A stretch of 64,000 bases of DNA, taken from contig NC_066315.1 of assembly GCF_022539315.1 (NCBI RefSeq), positions 22,977,649 through 23,041,648 on the forward strand, in the 5' to 3' direction. Under the pieces are notes generated by a model. That model was given only the letters and a program-made list of their open reading frames with translations, was not told the DNA's origin and searched no databases. Source of the stretch: Serinus canaria (lineage: Eukaryota; Chordata; Aves; Passeriformes; Fringillidae). Shown piece after piece: positions 13,671-26,790 of this stretch (positions within the stretch are counted from its first letter, which is position 1; each line of letters opens with the position of its first letter). The translations under genes were made by a program, and so were the position numbers.

Positions 13671-15133
13671 TGTGAATATTACTGGGTTTGTAATCTTTGT
13701 TATATAAAAGGTTTAGGCTGTATAGACTAAGGAGCAAAGTGCAGAAACCCCCTATAAACAGAAGTAGGTTGCATTACTGAGGATAACAATACTATTCCCT
13801 ATCAGCATTTAGGTGGAGTGACTGTACGTTACTGCCTTGCATTTTTCACATAAGCAAAAAATCTAAAAGTAAAGGATGCACTAATAATTCCCATCCCCCA
13901 AAATGCATTTCCATGGTGCTGCATACAAAATTCCTGCTTGCCAGCTTCCATGCGGATTTTTGTATGGTGCACTAAGAGGTATTCTTTTTTTAACAAATAA
14001 AAAAGGGGAGGGCTGGTACATGAAAACAATGTTAATGTAATTAAATATATATCTACTTCAGAAGAACAGCATCGTAAACAGTACAGTAAAATAAATGTCG
14101 CATTATTTGTTACACCTTGTAATTTGTCTGTATTATGAAAGATGTAATGGTTTGTCAGCTGTAACTGTTGTTTTCTTGTAACATCATATTGAATAAAGTG
14201 TAGCAGAATCTCTCTTCTCCTTTGTATATGTGATCTAGACCTAACCCAAGGAATAAAGCCTTTCTTTTCCCCTTTGTTCTCCAAAAACAAAACAAGGAAA
14301 TGGTTGTAAACAAGAGATTTTTAAGGAATGAAAAGTACTTGGGAGCAGGGAGACACCAGACAGTAATATGTTGAAAAGATTAGGCACTGATTCCGTCAAA
14401 CATGAGCTTCATCAAAACTACAAGGCAGTGCTCACTACACAGGGGATGAGTCTTCGCATTTCTGTCTGTAATAGTACCTCAATGGTCTGGTGTCCCTTTC
14501 CGTTTTGTTATATATGTGACAAGGGACTTCTTTACAGCACACTGGAATTTAACCAAAGTAGTAGAAAAGCCAGTATTCTGAAAAAAAAACCAAGACAGGT
14601 CTGATTTAAATATATCATCATATGGAAGATGATGTCTGGCTTATTACAACTTTAAATAGAAATAACTGATACTGATAATTCTGGTAGAAAATCAGGCAAA
14701 ATATACAATATGCATTTTTCACAACTTTGATGTGGAAGTGTGATTTATCTTTGTTCATACTTGATTATGTATTTCAATCAATGAATGTATGCCGCCTTGA
14801 CTCTATTTGTGCACCATAGCATTAGATAAGCAAGTGCTTGCTCACAGTATATATTATCAATATGTGCGTTCAGTATTTTTTCCCCCTTTCCATTGCTTCC
14901 AGCTTTTTTGGTACCAGCATCTTGCTGGGACCTATTTTTAGACAATGAATGCTAAATCAATGCAGTTTGCATAGACTTTGTTAGAATATTTGCCTGAAAT
15001 GTTAGAATATGCTGTTTTAGCAAACACAGGAGTCTATAGGAGTCATTTTGATCTGGGATGGGGGATAGCTGGAGAGCAAGTGATCATACTGTGTAGGCTG
15101 ATGGGGCAGCAGCCCTAGCCTAGAATATGAATA

Positions 15134-15172
15134 ATGGAGGACCTAGATTTTAGTCCTGGCTCTAGCTGATTA
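15134..15172 (+). mobile_element. Short MIR-like fragment
   Basis: GGACCTAGATTTTAGTCCTG followed by GCTCTAGCTG resembles the start of the MIR body (GACCTGGGTTCTAGTCCTGG then CTCTGCCAC). Only about 40 bases match, so chance is possible. Confidence 0.3.
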
Positions 15173-16039
15173 GAAATATTTGAAGATAAAAGGGTCTTCC
15201 TTGGAGCTAGCACAATATAAGCTTGAATGTGGGTCTTCAGTGGCTCAGGTTTTATCCAGTAGAGGAATGTTCTGGCCCGATGTGATCACAGAGCACTTCA
15301 GAAGAATCCTCATTTTCAATCTAGAAAGTTGCTGCAGAATGACATCAGCTGCACCCAGAGGGCATTGCACAAAAACAAACAAAGAAAACACATGCATGTT
15401 CATCTATTTATATTTTACCCTCATTTCTCACTGGCTAGGACAGGTTTAGGAAGGTGTTGCCTTTTTATAGTCTAGATGAATAATTTGTAATCCTGACTCA
15501 CAACCTGTATGGCAACTTTAACCTACAAATCCCTGCAATACAAATGAGGACCAAGAATTATTACCTAAAAAGGTCTGTATGTTTGAAGGCAGGGTACCAG
15601 GAAGCATGTTCAGAGTCAGCCTTTAATTATGTAGTATAATCCTTAAAGCTGTCTCCTGACCCCCTTGGCTGCCCTCCTAGCCTGTTTAGCCCCAAGGTTT
15701 TCTTCCTAAGCTAGCCTGACTGCCACAGCAAACCAAGAGATGCATTTAGCTAGAATAGCAGCCACCCCTCCCCCAAGAAAAGGAAAACCAGAGGGAAGGT
15801 GTTGAAGCAACCCTGTGCCACTGGGTTAACACATACAGTTTCTCAATAATGCCTCTTCTTGTAAACCTCTGCAAAGTAAACCCTACAGCAGCGGAAGGGC
15901 TTGCTGCTACCAGTGGGGGGTGGTGTTATGGACATTAGATTTGAGAGGCTTATATAGCACACGGGCGAGGATAAAGGGATACAAATCAGAGAGGGGGGGA
16001 AAAAAAACCCAAACCAACTGAAGAGAGTAAAAAAAAAAT

Positions 16040-16215
16040 ACCCAGTGCCAAGTATTTACTGTTCATTTCCCTTGTGAGTGGTGTTATATATTGTCTGCAG
16101 TGAGTCATGCTGAGAGCAAGCCAGGCACAATAATAGCTGAGAGCAGTCCTGCAGCCCCTTCGTTATTGCTTCTGCCCGCTGATACCGAGTTGGGCAAAAG
16201 AAAGTGATTCCAGAA
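16040..16215. promoter_or_regulatory. Candidate regulatory element with AP-1 and SOX sites
   Basis: A unique stretch with TGAGTCA (16,101-16,107) next to TGCTGAG, a SOX core ACAAT (16,127-16,131) and several CpGs in otherwise CpG-poor DNA. Motif content only. Confidence 0.22.
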
Positions 16216-18229
16216 ATGTTTCTTTTTTTTTCCCTTTTCTCTTGCTTCCCAGAGGACCCAGTAGTGATTGCTGGGGCTGTACTACCTTGAAAGAACTGCT
16301 AAATTAAAATCAAACATTTTAAAATTAATTTTTCACGGACCCATATGGTGAATCACATAAAAGACGTAACAGCTCTAAGTGCTATACCAGATACTGCAGC
16401 GCTGTATATCCCAGTAAAGTCTTGAAGCCTAAGGAGATTTATGATATCAGAAACATTTCAACCTCATCTTTCAACTAGAATTAGGACTATAGTGTCGGTG
16501 TTATATAGGACCATATAGGTGTTAATCTTACAGTCCAGCTAATTATTAATTTGTTCCCAGCTTTCACCTGAGGAGCTCAGAGATATTCATGCATCAAAGA
16601 AATGAACTGTATACACAGCTTTGGAATATACCATACAGATGTAAAGATCCATATTTTTGTAGAAGAAAAAGAAAAAAAACCCACACCCCAAAACCCAAGG
16701 TACAGATTCAGTTTTTTATTTTCAAAACTTTGCATGGGCAAAACCACCTGAAAGAGTATTTCACTTGGTGTTTGGTGAAGACTGAACATTGTTGTTGCAA
16801 GAAACTGTTCTAAAAAAATATCTTCCAAGTATAATTTCTGTGTTTAAATCAAGTCCCGTTTCACAGTACAGACAGCTCCAAAGACATGCCAAAGTATGGT
16901 GCTCTAACAGGACTGTAAAGAGTTGTTCCTTGACCAAATTCCCAGCACCATGTCAGTGTGGAGCAGGAGAGACTGCATGTACCAGCATTCACTGGAAAAT
17001 ACTGTAAACACGAACTGCCACTTGTCTGCATCAGGAGACAAAACTTTCAGAGACCATCTCAGATGTTCTTCTATAATCTCATTTTTTTTCCATAACACAT
17101 AATATAGACAGCAAAGGAGAAGTGAGTTTCTGCATGGAAGGTACTCTACAGCAACCCTACACAGGTTAATTTGGAACACAACTGCCTCCTCGGTGGGGAT
17201 GTGAATCACAGAAGAGCTGCACTTCTGGTCTCCCACATCCACTAGGTTCTCTCCAGAAATGCCTGTTTGCATCTGGCCAACGTGCATGTTTTCAGTGCTG
17301 GCTGTTTAGTTTGCACTCATGCACGTGGAGTGACTAACGTGGAATAGCAGGAACCTGTAATTTTGAGAGCAGCTCCTTTAGTGGCCAGAGGTACCCAACT
17401 CTTCTGCCAGTCCAGAGACAGCAGTGAGTGAGCAGAATGAGGATAGCTTCAGCCACTCTTCCAAGCACTTCTGCTCTTCTTGGATCCATCTGTCAGACTG
17501 GAGGTGGAGGATGCAGGAGAGAGGGGATGAGACAGATATGTGTGCTGTCCGGGGGCAAGCTCATGAACCTGGCAGTGGTTAAGATATGGTCACAAGCAAG
17601 CTCCAGTGTTTTAGAATATTCCCTTGTTTATAGAAATTTCCAACATGTTCACCCTACTGCTAGCCGGGCCTTTCTTTTATGACCCACACATGAGAAAGAG
17701 GCATTTGGATATCCTTTAGCCAAGCACTTGCAGTTTAGATTTAGGACAACCAATTGATCAGTGGAAAGGGGAGAATCTCAGAGGGTTTCAGATGAGCCCT
17801 TACATAAATATGAGGAAGTGTACTATACATTCACCACCTGTAATAACACAGCTTTGAACACCCCAGTGTGTTTCTGCAGTGTCAGCCAGTAGGGTTCCCT
17901 ACGACAGCTCTGCTGAAGTAAACAATACCTGGTTTTAAACAATACCCGGGTTTTGGGAGAGGATGCTCGCGACAAACCCCAGTTTGGCAGCAGTGCCAGG
18001 TGGCGTGAAGGAGTCACCAGTTTAACCAGAGAAAGAAAGGAGCCGGGGCCCGGGAATAATATCAGCTCCTCCTGAAGGCCTGAAGAGGCTGAAGCCAAAG
18101 CAACTGTGTTCCCTGCTCCTTGTCAGTGCTGTGTCTAAAATACACCAAACCATCGGTGGCTTACTGGGATTCCCAGCCCCTTCCCCCCACGGGCCGTGTG
18201 AGCTCGATAGGAACTTCATGGTGAGAAAC

Positions 18230-19110
18230 CACAGCACCCTTCCAAACACTGAGCCCGGTGATTCCCGCACCTGCAACTCAAGCTGCTGAGCTGCTTTGCA
18301 CCGAAATGTTTTGACTGCAGGAATCTGTCTGGCAGCAGGGAGTGCCAGGAAGGAACAAGGAGCACATTCAGGTGCGCTGGCTGTGCTGACACCACTGAGA
18401 TGCCCGGTGTGCGCAGACAAGCTTTCGTTCCGCACAGGCGCCCCGTGCGGACACGGGGAGGGCCGGTGGGAGGCCAAGGCCAGAGCCCGAAGCACCGTTC
18501 GCGGGCAGTCCCACGGAGGTGAAGCCCCGTCCTGCCGCTGCCCGGTTCCTCCCGGCGGCCGAGGGAGCTCCGGGGACCACCACGTGCCGGGACCGCCCGC
18601 GCAGGGCGGCAAGGGCCGGGAACGGGGCCGGGAAGGGCCGGGCTGTGTCTGCGCCCGCGCCCGCTGGGAAACGGGGAACCCTGGCGCCAACGCGAGGGAA
18701 AAACAGCTCCGGAGTGTCCGCTGCGGAGCGGGAGGAGCGCTGAATGCCGAGCTGGGCAGGGTGCGGCCGCCGCTGGGCTTGGCGCGGCGGAGGAGCCGTG
18801 CTGCCATGAGAGGCGGGATCGGGGAGGGTCAGGCTTCTCGCTGAGATTTTCCGGAGGTTGTGGGAAATGCCGCTAGGAATGGGGGGTGGGGGTCTCCTCC
18901 CCGCTCTCAGCCACGGGTCCAGGCTGCCGAGCAGAGTGGGTGCGGGGTGCTGGGACGAGGCAGGCCCCTCGCTCCCCTCACGGCGGCCCGAGCGGCACAG
19001 CTCGGCCCTCAGCCCTGCTGCTGCCCGCCGGCATCCCGCCGTCCCTGGGGCCACGGGGCACACCGACCTCGCCTCCTTCCCATTGCCTTCCAAACGCGGC
19101 CACAGCAGGG
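18230..19110. promoter_or_regulatory. Isolated CpG island about 29 kb upstream of FZD1
   Basis: The block is GC- and CpG-dense, strongest at 18,380-18,840, in AT-rich surroundings. It holds a CACGTG E-box (18,581-18,586), a GCGGCCGC (18,763-18,770) and repeated GGGCCGGG motifs. No known protein is recognisable: frames of 145-261 codons on both strands are Arg/Pro/Ala/Gly-rich, overlap each other and look like GC-bias artefacts. Most likely it is an orphan promoter (lncRNA or distal alternative promoter) or a developmental CpG-island enhancer; direction unknown. Confidence 0.6.
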
Positions 19111-19300
19111 TTTCACGGAATCACAGAACGCCTGGCTTGGAAAGCGCCTTGGAGATCATCCTCTGGCCGTGGGTGGGCAGGCGCGTCTTCCACCAGACCA
19201 GGTGGAAGGCTCAAAGCTCCATCCACCCTGGCCTCGAACACTTTCAAGGATGGGGCAGCTCCAGCTTTTCCGGGCATCCTGTTCCACCATCTTAGCACAT
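19111..19300 (-). mobile_element. CR1 LINE 3'-end fragment
   Basis: The plus strand reads GGAATCACAGAACG, then TTGGAAAGCGCCTTGGAGAT, an ACCAGACCAGGTGG segment, and AACACTTTCAAGGATGGGGC ending in CTGTTCCACC. This is the reverse complement of the 3' terminal region of avian CR1 elements, whose 3' end carries ATTCTRTG repeats. Only the tail remains, as is typical of 5'-truncated CR1. Moderate divergence suggests an old insertion. It abuts the downstream edge of the CpG island. Confidence 0.85.
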
Positions 19301-22300
19301 CTGAAAGCACTTTGCTACATACATCAGTTCATGTGCAGCACCTTCAGTCTTGTGTACTGTATTGCCTTAAATCCCTAATCTGCCTTCAGATAGAGCCATG
19401 CAGCAGCTGGTGCACCAACTGGGCTTTGGGCTGGTGTCTGAATACCTGAAGATGGAATTGGAGTTTGTCATCAGTAAAACACAGTATCAAACTCATACTT
19501 GCCCCAGATGCTGATCTTTTATTAATTTCGTCGATACAGAAAGAGAAAAAAATGCAACCACGTTCTTTTAAAGTTCTCTCTAGAGCCTGAGTTAGAGAAA
19601 ATTGCCTTAGGTGGAATTTTTTTTCTGCTTTTTTTTTTATTATTATTTCTTAACGTGGACATTTACTACAAAGAGAGAAAGAAAATGTGTTGTTTAATCT
19701 CTCTTGAATCTCTGCCTGGCTTATTTTCACACATATGATCTCTTTTGTTCTCTGGTAGTAATCACCTAAACAACTCTTTAACAGATGATCAGTCCGTACT
19801 GTTCCAATCTGCAGGATGCAATGCAAGGGAAAAATGGGGAAATCTACACTGATTCTTTTTCTTTCATACCTTAGTACTATACTGTCCCAACAAAGAAATC
19901 GGGGTTAAAGCAGTATACACACTTTTTTTTTTTTTTAAGTGTCCCTCAGCACTTACACAAATCCCCCAGAGTTCTCCCTGCACCTTCTTTCAATTAAATT
20001 GCTTTTCTTAACTTAATCTGTGACTGTTTGATTAGAGCTGGTTGGAAGTTTTCCATAACAAAGCAACGTTATTCAGCAGCTTTGAAACCCACTGATTTAT
20101 CAGGAGAAAAAGACTTATCTTTCAATTAACTTCTTTCACCTGTGGATTGCCAGGAGCTCAGGTTTCTCAGCCCAGGTTTCTCAGTGATAGGATTCCATTT
20201 GAATGACTGTGAGGCTGGAGACCTCAGGGATTTTTGGGTTTTTGCCACAGAGCCAGAAGCCAATGCAATTCTCCAGTGTGTGCAGCTATGGGACGCTGCA
20301 GATGCCAGAAATCATTGCCTAGTTTGGTTTCAGACTCCATGGGCTAATGTCATGAAATTCTCCAAACTGCCATCTCCAGATACTTCCGTATTTCAGTATA
20401 GACACCATATTTCAATGTTGATGGTTTTGCTTTTAGTTTGGAATAAAGGGTTTCTAGAAGACATTTTGCCATGATAGAATGAATTACTGATTATCATTAG
20501 CAATGAAACCTACCAAGAGGGAATAACAACCTTTGCTGGTAGGAGAAGGCACTTGCTAAATTCAGACTACCACTAAGAAAATAATGACTTAATAGCTCGT
20601 CCTACCATTTAGGCAGGGGAGATCTGGTTTTAATCTGGTTTGAGATCTGTCAGAATCCTGGAAACCTTGAAATAATCTCTTTTTGTCTTTTTGCATTGAT
20701 TTCAGTAGCATTAGGACTTTGTCCAGGATGGCTTGCTAAGGTAGATGCAGCAGTTTAAACACAGATTAGAGCTGTGTCTGGATTCCATTTCGTGAATGTT
20801 GATGGCTTATGCAAGTAGGAAGCCAACCTTGACCGCTTTATAATTTTTAATTATATAAGTTGCCACAGTTATATGGTTTACCAATGGAAAAATGGTAATT
20901 TCCCCCTGTTTTAAGATATTTACAGATTTTACTGGTACCATTGCTTCACAGTTCTCATTTTTACCTTGAGGTGATGGCAGGTTTTTTTGTCTGCTATGAA
21001 TACAGATATATGCATTTCTGGGAAGGAGGAATGTGATTGTCTAAGTACTGCAGTTCAAAAAAAAGGAATCTAAATTCTTCTTTATGCTTGATGTTACATC
21101 ATTTGAAACAGCACGCTATCTCAAGATCTTCTGAGGACAGAAACTGCATCATAGCTGAAAGATTCAAATCTTAACTTTCATTAGCATAAAAGTCCCATTT
21201 GATGTCTTGGCAAAATCAACAGCTACTAGGCTTAAAACCTGTTCACATTACAGGAGTAAATGCTATCATGTGTAACTTCAGTACAAAAGGAAAAGAAAAT
21301 GCCATCTGTAGGAGGTCATTATTTAACAAAAATATATCTCCACTCTGTTAATTGTTGTGCTAAGAAGTCTTTAATGGAAAAGACACTGAAGTAGGACATA
21401 GAGATTAAAGTGAAATCATTCACATTTTATTTTGTTTGCACTCAAAATTGGTCGCAGCCTTTGCTTTCTGCTGTGATTTGTCTCTAATCAGCATTCCCAC
21501 TGTTCTGAAAAATTGATTTGAATTCTCCGTTGATACAGGAGATGCATATAAACAGATCTCTGCTCTCCTCCTGCTGTGGGGGCAATTTATGCAAAATAAG
21601 TTTAGGGGCTCTGGGATTTAAAGTTTACTGACTTTTGTCTGTGGGAACTGGAGTGCCACTTTGCACATCGTGAACATTGTCTGTGAAATACCTGCCTTGA
21701 GGGGGATTGTTAGCACATGAATCAAAACTGTCTGACTAATGTAGAACATCTCAAACAGAAGGATTAGACAGTAGCTGAGATAAACCAAGATGCATTTAAA
21801 ATCAGCTCAAGTTAAATTAGGTGTTTTTTAGTCTAATACTGCTCTTAAGTATAATGTTGAACACTGGCTGTGAGAATAGGCTGATTCTTGTTTTGCTGCA
21901 GAGAAGATGCCATCTATTTATCCTAAAAGCAGTCTTTACCTATGGAAATGGTACTTGCTCAGCTGTATGTGCTTCATTCATGAAGGCAGAGCACTCTATT
22001 CCTCTGTGCCACAGTCCATAGTGATTCTCCTTTGATTATGTGGTTAACACTCTAAGGAATGAGACAATTGTGCACACATATGTTCTTCTATTTTTATATT
22101 GAAAAAGAGTGGGCTTTGTTCAGATGCTCCAGAGTTTCATTCTGCTTCTACTTAGAAATATTTGCAGTAGCAGCCTCAGTATGAAGTTTGTCCTTGAGAA
22201 TCCTTCTACAAAGGCACCCGCACCTAAAGTCAGAGCCAATGCTCTGGGATGTGGGATATTGCAAATTCTGTGTTGCATCACTTCCAAACTTTGCAGGAAA

Positions 22301-22451
22301 GCCTAGAGCATCAGTGGACTAAATGCAATTCAGCTTGATAACAAATGAAAAAGATTATTTCTGGTGTGGGGAAAAAAAACCAGGCAGGTCTGCAGGGTGA
22401 TTCTGCTGTGGTCTCACCTGGCACACCAATCTCAGTTTGCTGAATTCTCCC

Positions 22452-22501
22452 TTTGGGTGTAAAGAGGCCTAGCATGCTTTGGGTATAAGGGCCTAACATG
22501 C
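22452..22501. repeat. Two-copy tandem repeat, 24-26 bp unit
   Basis: TTTGGGTGTAAAGAGGCCTA then GCATGC (22,452-22,477) is followed directly by TTTGGGTATAAGGGCCTAAC then ATGC (22,478-22,501). The copies differ by a 2-base deletion and two substitutions. Confidence 0.8.
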
Positions 22502-24526
22502 TGCCTACTTCCATCTCCAAACCTGGAACTATGGGAATCTGAGTGGTTTCGACCAGTTCTGATCCTACTGAAATGGGAGCTTAATCAGAATTTGGCCCTT
22601 AAGTGTAGTAAAGGCACAGAGTTTACTGCAAAGAGGGTGCCCCATGTTGGTTTTTAAAAAGGTCTGGTGGGATGGCATTCAGTAGATGCCGGTTGCCTGC
22701 CACACTGTTCTATCACTCCCCTCCTCAGCAGGACTGGGAGGGGGAAAATAAGATGGAAAAAACTCATGGGTCAAGTTAAAGGCAGTTTAATAAAGCAAAA
22801 ACAAAGGCCATGCAGAGAAGCAAAGGAAAATAAGATTTATTCTGTATTTCTCATCACTGTTCAGACACTTCCCAGGAAGCAGGGCTTCAGTGTGCCTGGC
22901 AGCTCTTCTGGAAGACAAACATCATAATGACAAATGCCCACCCTTTCTCTTGGCTTTTATTGCTGAGCAGATGCAATGTGGTATGGAATATCCCTTTGGT
23001 CAGTTGGGGTCAGCTGTCCTGGCTGTGTCCCTTCCCAGCTTCTTGCCCACTCCCAGCCCACTCTAGGAGGCAGATTGTTGGAGAGGCAGTGCAGATGCTG
23101 TGTGAGCACTGCTCTGCAGTAGCCAAAGAGTGTTCATCAGCACCTCACTAGCTACTGATACAGAGCACAGCACTGTCAGGGCTGCTCTGGGCAAAATGGG
23201 CTCCATCTCAGCCAGACCCAATACAACTGGGCAACAGTTTTACTCTGGGCAACAGCTTTTGGAACTAGAAATGCTCAGGAACCAGACTAATGTTCTCAGA
23301 AAAAAATAGCAATACTTCTTATTTTAACTAGACCTGCATGAATGACTGGTTCTATTTGGAGGAAAACTGCTTGCCATGTTTTAAAGAAAAAGGGAAAAAT
23401 ATTTTTGGATATACATGAAATCAGAGTTTTTCAGACTGTCAGATAAGGAAGGCTTTTTTACAGGTTGAATAAGTATTTCATATTGATCTGGGACATCTCT
23501 AAAGGGCATGAAAGCAATGTAAAAATAAACTCATTCAGGATGACTGGAGCAATATTCACAAAATTGAGGAGGGCTTATCCCCTGCTGCACCCAGTGGTGT
23601 GAACTTTGACTTTTCAGGTAAGAGACTCCAACTACTCCATAATCCCCAGGTTTTCCTCTCAGAAAAAATGTCCTAACTGCCAGGCTGTCCAAACCATGCC
23701 ACAGGGGCAGATCAAGTGAAACTTCTGCAACTGATGTTGCCTGAGAAAATAGCTCTGGATTCAAGGCTGCTGAGCAGCCTGCACGCTGTGGGGTGGGACA
23801 GATAAAACAGCAAGAGCTGTGGTGGTGTGCACTGCCTTGTGTCCCTGCTCCACCACCAACCCAGCCTTGCTCCCTGGTTCTGAGAGATGCAGAGCTCTTG
23901 GCCACTTGAAGGCATTGGTGTTTGTGGTGAAGAAAATTCACTGTGGCTGCAGAGATACAAAGGGAGCCTCTCTTGAATGCTGATGTGTTCAACCTCGTGC
24001 AACTCATGAACATTCACTGAGTAAAGAAAATAGGTGATGATTCTGACCATTCTGGGCTGGTGTCTAGGGTACTCACCTGAATTTTCCATTCTCGGCTTCC
24101 AGGTATCTTCAAGGCAAAAAAATTGAACTTGTCCCACCTAGAATCAGTATCATAGTGAAGGAGGTAGAAGGCCCATGATTCTAAGACCCAGTTTTAAATA
24201 AGGTAGGAAAAGGAGTGGATATTTACCTCAAGTCTCACAAGATGTAGTTAGTATGGCATACGGCGCTCTTTTCCCATTTTCTATTGTTTCAGAAATTGTT
24301 TTCAAGACAGTTTGTAAGTCTTGCATGAAAAGTCAAAGCAAAAAACTATTGCAAAACCACCAAAATAATAATTTCTATATTTTATCTCAGGTGCAGCTGC
24401 TGACTAAATTTGACTTGATGTTACAATTGTTTGCACTTTTCTGTGACTAAGTGATTCCTTGCACAGTCTGTGCTCTGCTCTAGCTTTAGCTCTGCTGTTA
24501 GTTCACCCTCCTTGTATTGTGCTTTG

Positions 24527-24588
24527 GGAGCATTTAAGATACCTACTCCCTCATGGAGCATTTGAGATACCTGCTCCCTCAAGGAGCC
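24527..24588. repeat. Tandem duplication, 28 bp unit
   Basis: GGAGCATTTAAGATACCTAC then TCCCTCAT (24,527-24,554) is repeated at 24,555-24,582 with three substitutions; a third partial copy starts GGAGCC at 24,583. Confidence 0.85.
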
Positions 24589-26676
24589 ACAGCCTGCTCC
24601 ACAGGGATGGGTGGGCATACTGGCCATGCAGTTGTACTCACTTTTCCAGTGAACTGGTTTTCATAATAAACACCTGAGGCTCTAAAGCAATGTGACTTCA
24701 GTCTTCCCTTTCCAAATCCCTCATCAAACAGCTGTTGTCTATATAGGTATTCTACTTTGGCAAATGTTTCATTCTCTCTATAATCTGCAGAAAATATAGC
24801 AGATTATCTCTGAGCAGTGTTACTAAAAGCTGATGCTACTTTGTTTTCACTCAGAGTGTGTAAATGGCTTTTGGACAGGTTTGATTTCTGGGCTGTTCCT
24901 GGCTAAAAATTCTGTCATCAGCATTGCTTTCCCTCCCGGCCTGTCACAGGCAAGCCATCCTGTGACTGAACAGTAGCCTGCAACTATCAATATCCATTAC
25001 TGGACTTCTTAGCTGCTGTGCATTGCTTTTCAGAATATTGAAAGTAGAGCTCGGCCAGAGGCAGATCTTCAACTTCAAAATGTAGGTCCTATGAATACAT
25101 ATCTTGGGGACATTTAGAGCCATGAGCAATGAAACTGTACTGCTTGATTGCACCCTGGTGCTCTCTACCCACACATAGATGTCACATCCCACTGGAGGAT
25201 TTTACATGTAAATTTGGGCTTACCTGTGGATCCCCATCCTCTTCTCTCCTGCAAACCTGGCTTCTTTTTAAAGCTCTCACTGAAAGTGTGAACTCAGCTG
25301 GGAGGAGGGTGTCTGTCTGCTTTTCCAACTTGCACATCTCAAAGCACAAGAGAGATGGGTGATTTGGCACTTGTCCTCTCAACAGCTACAGCTTCAGAGA
25401 GCCATGGGAGGTGTTTCCAGCTTTGCTGCCTGCACTCCTCATCCAACAAATGAGCAGGTTTTCTGCCTCTCTCCCGATGCTGCCCCTTTTTCTGAACCAC
25501 CCCACATGTAGGCCCTCCTTGTGTCACTGTGTGTTTTTAGCTGTTCCTCTGTCACTCTAGGTCTCTCTGGAAGTGAAGTGGCAGCTTCCTTGTGTGGAGT
25601 AACTTTGCCACATGGAGACACACAAGCAGGGCAACTATGCTCCTATAAATGCCCCAAATAACTCAGCTGCCAACTGTATGGGAGTCTCAAGACACCAAGC
25701 CCACAAGGGTGTGGAGAGCACTCAACACTTTCCAGGGTTTAGTGTGCACTGTTGCTGTCTCCTGCCTTATCAAAATGGCCTTAATTTGCAGCACAAAAGT
25801 TCTCTTGTCCTCCAACCCCAAACCTGGCTGCCAGTATCTGAGGAAAGATATGTGAATAAAAAAAGCCCATAGAAATACCTCCTCTAAGTAGTCTTCCAGC
25901 TCTCGACAGTGTCCAACCATCCTGAGCTGAAGGTGGGAGCCTGTCAGGGGACAGTGAATGCTTTTTTACTGCTCCATGAGACAGCAGCTTAGGTAAAATC
26001 ACCAGGAGGAGCCAAAACAAACTAACCAGAGCATGCCTGTCCCTCACTGCCAAATTCCATACCTAGCCCTGCTTGGCTTGGACACTCTCCTTGTCCTTTA
26101 CATCCAGATATCTGAACTATAGAAGGTGCTTCCTGTAGTGCTGTGCTCTTGAAAGAAACCTGGAACATCATATTTATTAGATCATCTTTAATTTGGGACA
26201 TCAGTGAGAGTTTTTGTAATTCTCCAACAGCTTTTTTCTGCATGAACTCTAGTTCCCTGTATTTCCCAGCTGTAGCTCACATGTGCCTCTGTATTTAGTG
26301 CCATCAGCAGATATACTTAATGAGCAGAATCTTTCTGTTGGTTTGTGCTGGATATTTCTAATTGCCAAAGCCTCTTCTTAGTGGTCTCTAATTATGTGTT
26401 ATATATGGTCACCCTGTGGATAGCAGAAGCCCATATCATACTGTAGACTAGGGATCAGGCTGGAGATCACGCAAAGACATAAACATGCTGAGAGGAAAAT
26501 GAGCTGCCACCCATGTGTATTTGAACTCTAATTCTATACCTTGATATTCCCATTGTCCTTTGTTGCAGATCTTCATAGCAGGGATATTTCTAAATCCCAC
26601 AGCCCTGGTTCTCTGTTTTCCTCTATCTGTTGTAAAGCAGAAGTATTTTTGCTATAGTTAACCCCAAGATATAAAA

Positions 26677-26790
26677 CTGGAAAAATATAGATAAAAATAT
26701 AAAAAAATGGATATAGATAAATATAGATAAAAATAATAAATAATATAGGTAAAATAATATAGATAAAAATATAAATAAAACTGGGAAAAA
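26677..26790. repeat. AT-rich repeat, ATAGATAAAA-like units
   Basis: Irregular repeats of ATATAGATAAAAATA with almost no G or C for about 110 bases, ending near an A9 run. It is interrupted enough to look old. Confidence 0.85.

Larger units (their letters stand above)
11620..18225. other. Intergenic DNA, no recognisable gene
   Basis: AT-rich, with the GT microsatellite, the 13.6-kb hairpin and a short MIR-like piece. The stretch 13,800-14,300 contains AATAAA-type sequences and resembles 3'UTR texture, but no coding exon precedes it. A 153-codon minus-strand frame there has no recognisable feature. Confidence 0.55.

Noticed and set aside
18022..19093. 261- and 241-codon minus-strand ORFs in the CpG island
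   Set aside because: Low-complexity Arg/Pro/Ala/Gly products of GC bias, overlapping equally long plus-strand frames. No conserved motif.
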